Source: Diplolepis rosae
Taxonomy: Eukaryota; Arthropoda; Insecta; Hymenoptera; Diplolepididae
Reading direction: 5' to 3'
Assembly (NCBI GenBank): GCA_030998225.1
Contig: JAPYXD010000754.1
Span: 7,502,001-7,566,000 of the forward strand
DNA: 64,000 nt
The notes under the pieces are model-generated. The model saw only the letters and a program-made list of their open reading frames with translations. It searched no databases and was not told the origin of the DNA. A program made the position numbers and the translations under genes. Below, one piece after another: positions 45,269 through 55,454 of the stretch; the stretch's first letter is position 1; each line of letters starts with the position of its first letter.

Positions 45269-46606
45269 AGTAACTTTAAAATAAACAATTATTTTGACCA
45301 GGCACTTTAAAATATGTATTAGTGACAACATGTATTATAAATTTAAAAAGTTTCATTCGAATCGCTTACCTTATTCCGAAATCATGTAAAGAACAAATGA
45401 AATCGCACAATTTTATCTGAGCTCTGGAGTCAATGTTTGTCCATTTGAAGTAAAATTAGTTAATTTTAAGTGAAAACTATTTTTAGATTCAACTAAAAAT
45501 TTTTGGTCTCCATATGATATTATCAATCAGAATTTTTTTTTCATAATATCAATAAGTGATCGATTTTTAGTTGTACACTCAGTTGTTGTGAGTCATATCT
45601 TTTGAGAAATCAGTTCAAATGAACTGATTACATAATTAAAATCAAGACACTAGAGAAAATTGCTAACAAAAAATCATTATGACAAATTATGAGGGACGTG
45701 TAAAGAAAATTTAAGTAATTAAAAATTAATAAAATAACATCTTAAAAACATTTATTCTCAATGTAACTCTTAAAAATGTAACATACATAATGTAACTATC
45801 AGTATATAGTCCTAAAATATTCTGATTCATATTGTACATACTGTACAATTCCGAAGCATGTTCTACACTAACAGCAGATGTTCGTATTGCGCAGTTACAA
45901 TGTAACTGCAATACCCATAATCTGAGCACATAGAATGCATCTTGTACTTTCCCAGGTACATATACACGTTTATGTTATTTACTCCTGCAAATATGTATCA
46001 CATTTATGTACTCCGCCTAAAAAAATTCATACGAAGAAAAATGAAGTTACTAGGAAAGTTTCTGCAATGCAGTATTACAAGTGGATATTAACATCTGAAA
46101 CCAGTATCTCAATAAAAGAAAAAACTATAATTTCGAAAATAGAAACGATCTTTGAGGTTAAGATACCGTGCTGGGCGGGAAACGTATGACTTACTTCCGC
46201 GAATTCGTTCATTGACACTTATAAACAGGCTTTTATGTTCAAGTATGTACCTCGATCGTAGCCACCCCGTGGTATGTACATTCATTGCGAGCCTTTAAAT
46301 TCATACATACTAGATGCTCGCGACAACTTACGGCCGAGAAACACGCAAACTCTTGATATATACACTTCCGTCCTTTTATACATACCGGCAGCTGCAAAAG
46401 CGTAGCATTTTGATTCCTTCTGCGTTCGTTAATACATATCCTAAGATCCATGTATTTATGCATTGTATAATTCTAGGTAAGAGTGTTGATTACATAACCA
46501 AGAGGTTTTTATATGCTTGTCACGTTCAAGATTTACTACGAACATCCTGTACTATCTGAATTGCAAAACCAATTAATATAATTAAGACGATTAGAATAAA
46601 TATAAG
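45269..46606. other. spacer, no gene recognised
   Basis: A stretch of more even composition at 46180-46560 has overlapping open frames on both strands (74 and 81 codons) but no motif. Small TTACATTGTAACTG palindromes occur at about 45885-45912. Confidence 0.35.
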
Positions 46607-46888
46607 ACTCAGAGAAAAGTTTGTTTGCATCAGCTAAATAAGTGCGTTGATGTACAGTCAACCAACATTCTAGTCAGCTAAACTAAATCTTTGGTTGATT
46701 CAACTAAATATTTGGCTGTTTCGACCAAAAACTTTGTCTAGATTCAATAATTTACTATATTTCACTAAAAGTTTTCTTGAAATGGATCAATATTTTAATG
46801 AATGAATAAAAATTCGGTTCAAGCAACTCAAAATTTCGGTTCATCCAAGAAAAACCTTTGGTTAGACCAAATAATCTTTTTTCTGAGT
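46607..46888. mobile_element. MITE with ACTCAGAGAAAAG ends
   Basis: ACTCAGAGAAAAG at the left and CTTTTTTCTGAGT at the right enclose 280 bp dense in TTGGTTGA/TCAACCAA words. The termini resemble the CAC..GAGAAA group without being identical. Confidence 0.55.
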
Positions 46889-47129
46889 ATATGAATCGGT
46901 TTCAAGTCTTGATTTTTGAATATCATAAGTTTACGTTATTCACTCTAAAAATTTATTTTCTATCAAAAGAAAATATCTTTTAATGAAAAAAGAATTTGAA
47001 TCGAAGAAGAATATACAAGGTATGTCGCAAAAGTTCCCGGAAAAGCAAAAAATCATGAAAACTAAAAATTTTTCTGGCAAAGTTGATTTACATTATTCAA
47101 AATAGTTCCCTTTGGACTCAATTCACCGC

Positions 47130-47310
47130 TTTCACGATCTAGAGGCGAATTTAAAGACATTTTTATTTAATCAGTAGAAATTATGTTTGGAAGGCCTGCT
47201 GAAGAGGGCCCCATTTGTAAACGAAACGTTTGCTACTCTCTCTTTTTTTTTTACCCGTTTTTAAGTTTTATTATATCTATCATTGATAGTTTTTAAATAT
47301 AAAAAATAAA
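47130..47310 (+). repeat. Penelope-type 3' terminal fragment
   Basis: CCTGCTGAAGAGGGCCCC, ATTTGTAAAC and GAAACGTTTGC, followed by a T-rich tail. The layout parallels the hammerhead-like sites elsewhere, but the CTGATGA core is altered and stem II does not pair well. Confidence 0.4.
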
Positions 47311-47450
47311 AACCTAGTATTGACCGTTTGGCCCTCTGAAACGAACTCCCTGCGTAGAATTCCTTTTAAATCGTAATATCAAATCAGCATTGTCTTCAAT
47401 TTTGACTTCTCTAAGCGTAATTTTTTCGCATGTTGCTCATCCGGATGCTT

Positions 47451-47738
47451 CACGCAGAGAAAAGATCAGTAAAATTTACAGGAAGTTCGGCATTTATTTG
47501 GACAACATGACTTTTCAGTCAATTTTACCAGAATTTGAGTTGAATTAACAGATTTTCTGTACGTTTCACTCATCGTTCAGTAAAATCTACTGAATACGAA
47601 AAAATCCGAGTTCAGTTGATTGTATTGTACAGAAAATCTGTTAATTGAACTCAACTTCTTGTAAAATTTACTAAAAAGTCATGTTGTCCAAATAAGTACC
47701 GAACTTCCTGTAAATTTTACTGATCTTTTTTCTGCGTG
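47451..47738. mobile_element. CACGCAGAGAAAAG MITE, 288 bp
   Basis: Long arms (CACGCAGAGAAAAGATCAGT and complement, then AATTTACAGGAAGTTCGG and complement) with a unique centre. It is flanked by TT on both sides. Removing the element and one TT restores the mariner reading frame exactly (EW-K-HPD), confirming a 2-bp target duplication. Confidence 0.9.
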
Positions 47739-48080
47739 TTCCATTCAGCACTTTGGCGCTTGGTTCCGGAATTATATTGGAAACACCACTGCTCGTTACC
47801 AGGTACAATGAATTTTCGGTTGTTTGGGTCCTGTTTGTCTTCTTTAATCAAGTCCTTGTAATTTTAAATTCGAAGCAATTTTTGGTCAATAGGCAATTTG
47901 TGTGGAATAAACCGCGCACAAACCTTTTTTAGTCCCAAATACTTCGTCAAAATGCGATGAATTGAATCTTTGAACATATTCAATTGCTGGTCAGCAAATG
48001 GCCATAAATAGTCAAAAAATGACACCTCTTATTATGACAGCTGCCGAAATAGCCGGCTATTCAAAAAGAAACCTCTAATT

Positions 48081-48850
48081 AGAAAACCCTATATGTAAAA
48101 TAAGAAAAAACACGGAGAAAAATAGTTCAAATAATTTTACTCAACTTTCGATCAAAGTTGAGACATATGGACCAGTTAGAAGTTATTTAGTATCACTGTA
48201 ATTATTTGTGATGCATTAAAATTTCAAGAATGAATCAGATTTGAGTAAAATTCTGAAGTTCCCGGGTAAAGTATGAAAGCGTACATTAGAGGTATCTAAA
48301 CATAAATATAGTTACTTGTAGTATAATTATAAAAAACTAATCTTTTATTCAATCACAAAAATACTGGAGCTTTCCGTTTATTCTACTCCACGCTTCAATC
48401 GAGAGTTGTGTAAAAGAGTGAATCGCAAGACTCGTTTCGCCAGCTTTACGAGTATCTATTCACGCAGGAACGAATGAAAGTAATCTGAGCCTTGGGCACA
48501 CATACAAAATGTTTAATTTGAAAAACATGTTAAATTTTCAGCATATTAATGTTCCAAGTTATTATATTTAATAATCGATAGCAGTTATAAAAATACTAAA
48601 TACAATTGCGGTTTATTTTAGTAAGGAGTTATTAATTTGATTAATTGTCATTGACTTTTGGAAATGACTGGACAATGAGAATTTCGACAATTTTTTAAAA
48701 AGCTTTCATTGAAAGGTGTACGGACTTATTGAATTCGTCAATGAATTTTTCTTTATCTCCTAGCCGAAAGTACGGTCCTCCCGGCCGCATTTCACTCCAG
48801 AAACAACGACTTTTTCATAGCGCCTCCTTTGAAAATACGATTTTCGGTAC
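48081..48850. other. spacer with an orphan MITE left end at 48114
   Basis: CACGGAGAAAAATAG begins at about 48114 and is followed by a small TCAACTTTCGATCAAAGTTGA palindrome (each arm under 12 bp), but no right end is found. The rest shows nothing. Confidence 0.45.
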
Positions 48851-48856
48851 CTGTAG

Positions 48857-48917
48857 AGTGGATTGAATCTACAATTTTCAACCCTAGGGTTGAAAGTCGC
48901 TGTTTCAATCCGCTCCA
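48857..48917. repeat. 61-bp hairpin with nested perfect palindrome
   Basis: GAGTGGATTGAA and TTTCAATCCGCTC form the outer stem, and TTTCAACCCTAGGGTTGAAA is an inner perfect palindrome. It lies just upstream of hairpin copy Y. Confidence 0.65.
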
Positions 48918-48957
48918 CAGTTACAGTCAATCAGATTCTCAAAAGAGTTGCTATGAA

Positions 48958-49108
48958 AAATAGTATACATTACTCGAAACAAAACAGAGCGAAAGCATTT
49001 CGTGCTTCACGAAATGCTTCACAATGCTTCACGAGTTTCACTCGGGCAGCAAACTTCACACTCATGCAATCGCTCTGTTTCGCCCCTTGTAATGTAATAT
49101 ACTATTAT
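48958..49108. repeat. hairpin with ATAGTATAC-type ends, copy Y
   Basis: AAATAGTATACATTAC pairs with GTAATGTAATATACTATT. The second stem is AACAGAGCG/CGCTCTGTTTCG. Inside, CATTTCGTGCTTCACGAAATG is another palindrome, followed by GCAAACTTCACACTCATG. Confidence 0.75.
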
Positions 49109-49365
49109 GGCTTTCTTTTGTTTTTGCGGCTCAGTAGTGCCGCTAAATTCATCGTATAATTCGTTTCTTTACTTTAATTTAATATGACTTCATGCAATTG
49201 CATGAAAGAGTAACTTTAAAAAAAAACAAAAAATGTATGTACACGGTTTATTTTGTATTAATAATTATATTCAAAAAAGTAATAATAATTATTGTAATAA
49301 GGTTAGTATTACTGGAAGTGCGATGTTGAAGTTACTGTTGATCAATATTAATATTGTTCAATATT

Positions 49366-49500
49366 TAAAGAATTTGAAAATCTTTCTGCGGAAAAAATGA
49401 CGCTTTCGATTGCGCTGGGATTCGAGCCCAGGTCTTTCAATTGCCGGTCTACTGCTCTAACCACTGAGCTACACAGGCGTCCGACATCTCTTTCTCCAAA
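49366..49500 (-). repeat. tRNA-derived SINE
   Basis: On the minus strand the head has an A-box-like TAGCTCAGTGGTTAGAGCAG (about 49480) and a B-box GGCTCGAATCCC (about 49425), 40-odd bases apart as in a tRNA. The acceptor ends do not pair and the anticodon arm is poor, so it is not a functional tRNA gene. A shared tail (GAAAGCGTCATTTTTTCCGC, CAGAAAGATTTTC) follows. Related copies: 54605-54730 and 25395-25450. Confidence 0.75.
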
Positions 49501-49840
49501 GGAAGATCTCCTTATATCGACTAGTGGCTCAGCCTTGCGTCTGTAAATGATTTCAAATTAATTAACTAATTAATTTGAAAATTAATATTGTGATCTAAGA
49601 ATAAATTTTCTCTGGTATTTGTTAATTTTAAAAAAAAATTTGATTTTCAATTTTTTTGTGCAGTTATCGTATGATTGCATTTTATTTTTAATTTGTTTCT
49701 AATTCCCGCCCCGACCAGAAAAACCTTGGCTTCGCCTCGGTTTTGCAAAAGTCGGGCGGACATCCCCCTGCCCCCTACAAAACCTCGGCTTCGCCACGGT
49801 TTTGGGCGTACTTTCCAGTACTTTCGGCTGGAGATCAAGA
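49501..49840. other. spacer with GC-rich CTTCGCC-type repeats at 49710-49800
   Basis: CCTTGGCTTCGCCTCGGTTT and CCTCGGCTTCGCCACGGTTT form a tandem pair about 65 bp apart, directly upstream of hairpin copy Z. Complementary open frames on both strands follow from this symmetry and are not genes. Confidence 0.5.
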
Positions 49841-49844
49841 AAAA

Positions 49845-49970
49845 TAGTATACGACCCACGGCCAAAATTTTGGATGCCCTGACGTATGTGATGTAAATGC
49901 CGAGGCTTTACATTTACATCACATACGTCAGGAACTCAAACTTTCTGGCCTAGAGCTGTAATATACTATT
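49845..49970. repeat. hairpin with ATAGTATAC-type ends, copy Z
   Basis: AAATAGTATACGACCCACGG at the left and GCTGTAATATACTATTT at the right. The inner palindrome is GACGTATGTGATGTAAATG paired with CATTTACATCACATACGTC. AGGAACTCAAACTTTCTGG corresponds to the loop of copy X. Confidence 0.75.
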
Positions 49971-50019
49971 TTTTACAATTTCAGTCCTATCCAAAAGTCG
50001 ATGAAAAGTGATTTTCATT

Positions 50020-50100
50020 CGTGTGATTGCAACACTCGACTTCGGCTCGCGTTGCAAACTTTATACTCATTGGCAATAGCTCATTGCATTTACTAAAAAA
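50020..50100. repeat. related GC-rich hairpin
   Basis: GATTGCAACACTCGACTTCG and GCTCGCGTTGCAAAC pair around CTTCGG. The following GCAAACTTTATACTCATTGG resembles the inner part of copy Y. Confidence 0.5.
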
Positions 50101-50104
50101 ACAA

Positions 50105-50318
50105 ATAGCTTCAACAAATAGTTTCTCTGAATCAAAGAAACATTTCTTTGATATTCGGTCAAAGAAAAATTTTCTTTGAATTGAAGAAAGTTTAGTTGAT
50201 TCAAAAAACTTTTCTTTAATGTAAACAAATCTATTTCTTTTAATCAAATACATTTTTCTTTGACCGTACATATATCAAAGAAATGTTTCTTTGATTCAAA
50301 GAAACTGTTTTCTCAGTG
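50105..50318. mobile_element. CAAAGAAA hairpin MITE
   Basis: AGTTTCTCTGAATCAAAGAA and AACATTTCTTTGATAT at the left pair with the right arm, which ends GAAACTGTTTTCTCAGTG at 50318. The left terminal CACTGAGAAAACAG is missing. Related copies are at 30466 and possibly about 2890-3338. Confidence 0.65.
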
Positions 50319-51499
50319 AGTATGCATTGTTAGAGAGACTGATACCTTGAGAATTTCTACAGCTAACGTATGCTATTTTAACATAGGTGTAAGATTTTTT
50401 CAAACTGCCGCTCCTCAAAGCCTTAAGTAATTTGTGCATGGCCCCAATAATACGACGTGGTAAACTTCTGTCTCATGAATTTTTATTCGATACATTCAGC
50501 AATACAAATTATACAATATATTTAATTTATTACCATTACAGTGCCGTAAGCATCAAAGGATACTAGCATTCGTTGGACCTTATTTTCTTTATTCGAATAA
50601 TTTATAAAATTATAAGAATTTAATTGATAACATTTATAAGAGGATTTCAGAAGGAGACTTGAGCTCTTAAACATTGGGCAACTATGTTCAGGCCAAAATC
50701 TTCTGTTGTATTTGCTCAATTGAGCTTCTGGATAGTGTAAGGGCATATAAAATTATTCGGCTATTCTTGGACGGCCCACAATATTGATAATTTTTAGATT
50801 TTTAATTTTTTAAACATACATTTTTATAGAAAATCCAAGGGCGCAACTTTTTTCCCACATAAAAAAGTTGTACCTGATGTTAGAATAATATCAGCAAAAA
50901 CGTCATTTTTCTCTGGTTTTCTGTATGAAACAAACTTTGTTTTTGACAGCCCCTAGCATCCAAGACGTATTTTTGCCTCTTCGATGTACGGTACGTGGAA
51001 GAAAATATTTACATAAAGTGAATCTGAATGCACACCTGGGCTATTTAAATAAAGGCCAATGATCCTATCGCCGTTTAATATAGGGGTTCCAATATCATGC
51101 TGAAAATTAATTATGATTAATTTTTCACATGAAATAAAAAAAAGAATTCTTTACTTCTTCACATTTTTATCAAATAAAAAAATAGAATTTTTTGTGAACT
51201 TCAGCACCCCTTTTTCATTAAATGTTTATGTTTCAACACTAAAATTAAGAAAATGATTTTTCAATGTACGAGAAGTAGGTACTGCCATTTTTGATTTTCA
51301 AAGAAATGAGAGTTGTGCTGACAGAGCGTATTTGAAAAGAAGGAAATTTTGAAAAAACTCAGCAACGCCTTTTTATTTTGTTGAAAAATGAAAACTTGTG
51401 CTAAGTAGTTCTAAATACACACTGTATCGTGCTGAATATTTGAATACTAATATTAAAATTTTTGTTCAAAAAAATTAATTAAAAATTAAGAAGAATGTG
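50319..51499. other. spacer, no gene recognised
   Basis: A 74-codon minus-strand frame at 50522-50746 is of mixed composition and might be an exon relic, but has no motif or convincing splice sites. Confidence 0.3.
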
Positions 51500-52125
51500 A
51501 GGTTTCGAAAACTAAAAGCAACCAGAGGAGTCAGTGGAGGTCCCTGTTAAGAAGGACCTCCCGAAGAAGAGGAAAAACCGGCCGGAGAAGTTGGGGACTA
51601 CAATAGGGGGAATCAGAGAGACCAGGACGAGGGATCTCCTGATCGAACTAAAGTGTGATGCGAAGGACAGAGTGAGATTGGACTCTGCCTTCCGCAAAGT
51701 AATTGTAGAAACTGCCTTGGCTTTTTCCACATGGCGGCTAACTGCAGGGGGCCAGATCGTAGCAGGAGCTGCTGGAAATGCGTTGAGGAGAGAAACACCG
51801 TGGAAACCTGCACAAGGAATCCACGGTGTGAATCCTCTGCACCGTCAAAGAAGAGAAGCCCCAGGTCGATTACGAAAATTCAGAAACTTGGTTACGGAAG
51901 AAATTCTGTGAACACGTTTAATTCTCACTACGATGCGACTGAAGAAGTAACTGAAAAACTGTTTACAAAATGTCCACAAAACAAAGTGTTTTATTATGGT
52001 CCAAGCATTACGCGTGTTTTGAATTTTTGGTTTTAACAGGTATGCCTAGACCCGTCCCAGGAGAGCCCTGTACAACGTCTATGAAAGGTTTCGCCATTTT
52101 TCCTCCTCACCAAAAAAAAAAAAAA
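51500..52125 (+). mobile_element. R1-type LINE reduced to ORF1 plus 3' end
   Basis: ORF1 remains (51534 to about 51890) are followed, after about 130 bp of unclear origin, by a 3' end (52025-52110) and a poly-A tail (52112-52125). This 3' end matches that of the minus-strand LINE at 59299-61918 (GGTTTTAACAGGTATGC, CCATTTTTCCTCCTCACC). All of ORF2 is missing, so it is internally deleted. Confidence 0.75.
51534..51895 (+). pseudogene. R1-type LINE ORF1 (Gag-like) fragment with zinc-knuckle remnant
   Basis: The first frame has VPVKKDLPKKRKNRPEKL and RTRDLLIELKCDAKDRVRL. A frameshift then leads to HMAANCRGPDRSRSCWKC and TVETCTRNPRC. The last part is the CCHC zinc-knuckle region of R1-clade ORF1 proteins, with some Cys/His positions altered (VEERNT where G-E-E-G-H is usual). 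The N-terminal region is absent. Confidence 0.7.
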
Positions 52126-52930
52126 TAATAAGGGTTGCTTATTTTTTGGTTCTCTACAACATATCCAAAAACAAACGAAATCTGAGCCGCACACCTGGGA
52201 AAAATTCTTTGTAAAAGAAAATTGTTCGTCAAGACATTTATTGTATTTGGATAACGCAACATAGCACAACATTTAGTTTTTCCAAAATCCACATTTTAGC
52301 ATCGAGAGCTAAACATTGACTGCAAATACATGCAGAAAAATGTAATTTGTTAAATATCTTCATAAAAAATTATTATTGAAACACACGTCTACTTGAAAAT
52401 TATTTTATATTTTTCAAAACCTATTAAATGCATGAAATAGTACATTGTGCAACTAGGGAAAAAAAATTTATTTTGCGTGTCAAGTTTGATGCCCGATCAA
52501 AGCGAGGATAATAACCACACGAGTAAAATAAATGTTTTTCCCGTGTTGCATACGATTTTTTTTCTACTATAGGGTCAGAAAGTGGATTTGTTTGCTCCGC
52601 ACGGGGCAATAAAGTCCACTTTATGGCCCGCTAGTAGAAAAAATATATTACTTTAACTGCTTCGATTTTATTATGTGATCGAATAGGTTTCGAAAAATTA
52701 AAACTAATTTCTAAATTTGCTTATGTTGACAAATAATTGTTTACATAGATATTTGAAAAAAGTTTCGACCTATGTATTTAGTGACAATGTTTGGTTCGGG
52801 ATGCACAGCCGTTTTGGATTTCTACCACTGAACCTTATGACACCTACCACCTACCTTATCACAGTTTTTGATTCAAAAAATCAAAAAAGGTTGTATCATT
52901 CAAGAACTTGAAAAATATAAAAAAAGGCAC
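52126..52930. other. AT-rich spacer, no gene recognised
   Basis: GGAGCAAACAAATCCACTTT-like and inverted AAAGTGGATTTG words around 52575-52625 form a small palindrome. No gene is seen. Confidence 0.35.
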
Positions 52931-52959
52931 TTCTTTCAGATTCTTATGTATACAATTAC

Positions 52960-53211
52960 CCAATGTGTCATAACTTCCACTCCTCTACAACAAAAATGTT
53001 CTGTGGCATGAAAGTGTATGAAACTACTATCGCACTCATCATTTGGTAGCAAATGCATTGGAAAAAGTTTAAAATCTAATTCTATTCCATCTTCATCCTC
53101 TTCATATTTGAATGCAAATAATTTCAAGTGCTTTTTGAAATAGTATCTTCTTGTCAAATCAAGAGGGAAATTTCCATTCAGCAGCAATTCAAAGTATGTA
53201 TTTTCTTTAAC
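52960..53211 (-). CDS. unrecognised minus-strand gene, exon D
   Basis: The acceptor TTTTCGGTTGTAG precedes 84 codons in phase 0: VKENTYFELLLNGNFPLDL, RRYYFKKHLKLFAFKYEEDE, LFPMHLLPNDECDSSFIHFH, CCRGVEVMTHW. The donor is GTAATT. The phase fits exon C. Good codon continuity and clean splice signals in an AT-rich setting argue for a real or recently active gene. No domain recognised. Confidence 0.5.
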
Positions 53212-53803
53212 CTACAACCGAAAAGGAGTTTGAATTATTATAGGTATTATCTTATAATATAGGACCTAGGAATATAGGGACGAGGCATACTTAGGCGGGC
53301 AATAGAACCAAAGGGGGCGAGTTCATCCACATTACGTTGCTCTGCTTCGGATTCGGTGTACTTTTAAAACACCGCTTTAATTGGAATTTTCTAAAATCAT
53401 CCAATAAGATGCAGTTTTTATCAGAATACTATGAAATTAGCCCAGTGCCTTTGTATTGAATTTTTCATAGTAGTTAAGTGTATTTACAAAATTTATAAAA
53501 AGTTTGTAGAAGTTGTATTTGTCGCGTTGAAGCGACTAATTCACAGTGACAAAAAAATTCTAGAGCAACATAAGATGGCTGACATACCATGTGAGGTCCA
53601 CCCCTTTTGGCTTCAGTCTACGCTCCTCTCCCTGTCTAAATGTGCCAGGTTACTTTATTCTTAGATCTGTGATATTCATTCACATGAAAAATGAATTCCC
53701 ATAATTCATATCATCAATTTACTTCAGGCTTCTACTAGTTTATTGCTAGGAAAAGAGAACATTGTAAATAAAAAGATGTACAATTTTTTATATAGGAACA
53801 TAC

Positions 53804-54220
53804 CAACATTACTGCAATATTATTAAGATAGCGTGACGTATCACGGTTTGGATGCGTTTCGTAATTCAAAACGATGTGCTCATGTAGTTCTGTCTCAACT
53901 TTCAAATCTTCTTTTCTGACATACACAGGCTGCCCATCCTCCGTAAATGTATCAGTCAGAGCTTGAGCTACTGTTAGAAAATGTCTGAGCGAGATGAAGG
54001 CTCCATAACCTTTAAGATCTTCAATTTCTTTTATGATGCCAACCAGGTACTTCATGTGTTTATATTTAGTAGGTATTTTTTCTCCTGTAACTGCTTTGGC
54101 TTCTATAGACAAGGAGCCTAGTTCATCATAAAAAAAAGAATAAGGTGACGGAATCAATTTTCTAATATTAAATTCAATTTTTTCATTAGAGGGGGCTAAT
54201 GGGGCAGTGTTTCTCAACTG
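53804..54220 (-). CDS. unrecognised minus-strand gene, exon C
   Basis: An open stretch of about 139 codons reads APSNEKIEFNIRKLIPSPYS, FFYDELGSLSIEAKAVTGEK, GYGAFISLRHFLTVAQALTD, then EHIVLNYETHPNRDTSRYL and NNIAVML, ending phase 0 at the donor GTATGT. The upper boundary is uncertain because a MITE (54234-54462) lies directly upstream and the frame runs into it. The joined C-D product is colinear, with no stop. I recognise no domain, so it could be a host gene or the coding part of an unfamiliar element. Confidence 0.5.
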
Positions 54221-54233
54221 TCTCAACATTTTT

Positions 54234-54462
54234 CTCACGAGTAAAGCTACGAAAGTGGCACTCGCCAATTCGAATGAAACTTTGCGAATTTATAGAGTTC
54301 GGATGGATAATCGACCAACCCTCAAGTGCAAAGCGTTGTTTCCGTCCTTGAACTTGAACCTTCGCCGATATAAACAAATACATGTAAAATATTTTTTCGA
54401 ATTCTATAAATTTGCTAAGTTTCATTCGAATTGGCGAGTGACACTTTCGTAACTTTACTTGT
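54234..54462. mobile_element. MITE next to exon C
   Basis: Arms of about 60 bp: AAAGCTACGAAAGTGGCACT and TCGCCAATTCGAATGAAACTT-like sequence on the left, reverse complement on the right (GGCGAGTGACACTTTCGTAA). It adds about 15 spurious codons to the exon C frame. Confidence 0.8.
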
Positions 54463-54469
54463 CAGTATC

Positions 54470-55240
54470 GACGACTATATATAGATACTGTTATTGAAAA
54501 TTAGGGTCGTTGAAGTTTCAAGGACAGAAATAGGAAATTCTAAGAGCTTTATTTTAATTTATTACTGTGATTGTAAACATATTTGAGGAAGGATTATCAA
54601 GTATTCATTTTAAAGAATTTGAAATCTTTCTGTGGAAAAAGAGATGCATTTTACTGTGCCGACATTCGAGCCCGGGTCTTTTGATATCTGATACTCGACT
54701 AATAATCCTCCGATGGCAAAAATTTCGAACTCAACCAACTAATTTGAAATTATCAAATATTAATCTGATTCTAAAAACTGATATTAGTGTAATAATAATA
54801 CATAAAAATGTCGCGAAATTGTATTTGCAGTTTAAAACATTGAGTTTATGTGAAAATAATTAACTTGTGGACTTGAGGATAAATGATGTAATAGATTTAT
54901 TACTGGTAAAATCAAAAATATATTAAATAAATTGGGTATAACTTAAAACTGCTGATAAAAATGTTACTTCAATGTTTTAATGTTATTTGCACCCAATATG
55001 TGTTGTAACATACACTTCAAGAAAAATCTAACTTCTGTTATTAGATGTGTTTCCTACTTGTATATTAATCACATAAAGTTTATTTGGTTTGAGAAAATAT
55101 TATTTGTATTAAATAAAACATTATATATTTTATAACAGATTTTCATTTAATTTAGGTATGTTTCACGTCCAAGTGCTGATAATTATGAAGAAAAAAAAGT
55201 TACAAAAGTTTTTACGTAATTATGACGCTTTTATTATTTT
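54470..55240. repeat. spacer containing a decayed tRNA-derived SINE (54605-54730, minus strand)
   Basis: On the minus strand, GGGCTCGAATGTCGGCACAG, then CATCTCTTTTTCCACAGAAAG and TTTCAAATTCTTTAAA match the SINE at 49366 (B-box and tail). The A-box part has decayed. The rest of the stretch shows nothing. Confidence 0.6.
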
Positions 55241-55330
55241 AATGATTTTTACCATTGACTGTTATGTTTTGACTTAATCATTATATTCCAAAAATTGCAT
55301 GTAAAGTATTTTATGGCTGATTTTTGTAAG

Positions 55331-55365
55331 CCCTGATGATGCTTCTGGAGTGGAAGCGAAACGTT
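55331..55365 (+). ncRNA. hammerhead-ribozyme-like core
   Basis: CCCTGATGAT, stem II GCTTC paired with GAAGC across TGGAGTG, then GAAACGTTGGC. The core bases and the GAAACGTTG context match the Penelope-linked motifs at 33895 and 41293, although no Penelope coding sequence lies next to it. Confidence 0.6.
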
Positions 55366-55454
55366 GGCAAAATTTTTAAACATCTGAAAATAAATATTCG
55401 AATTGTAATGATATAGAAGTTTTAGACGTCTCAAACCCAAATTCGTGACGAATT

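Larger units (their letters stand above)
47020..48080 (-). pseudogene. third mariner lineage, transposase relic broken by two insertions
   Basis: Reading the minus strand from 48080: KDSIHRILTKYLGLKKVCAR and FIPHKLPIDQKLLR, then NEQWCFQYNSGTKRQSAEW. It is interrupted by a MITE (47451-47738), resumes KHPDEQHAKKLRLEKSK and REFVSEGQTVN, is broken again by a Penelope-type fragment (about 47130-47310), and ends GNYFE plus a stop near 47105. The usual TGDE motif of the first catalytic site reads PGNEQW, so the Asp is lost. The left TIR region reads AAGGTATGTCGCAAAAG. Confidence 0.85.

Noticed and set aside
46239..46559. Overlapping 74- and 81-codon genes on opposite strands
   Set aside because: There is no motif or splice context, and equal openness on both strands is typical of composition rather than coding.
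47190..47235. Fully formed hammerhead ribozyme in the Penelope-type fragment
   Set aside because: The core reads CTGCTGAAG instead of CTGATGA and stem II does not pair, so it is at best a decayed relative.
49405..49490. Minus-strand tRNA gene
   Set aside because: A- and B-box words are present, but the acceptor stem does not pair, the anticodon arm is poor and a repetitive tail follows; a tRNA-derived SINE fits better.
49647..49896. Complementary 72- and 73-codon proteins
   Set aside because: They arise from palindromic GC-rich repeats read on both strands.
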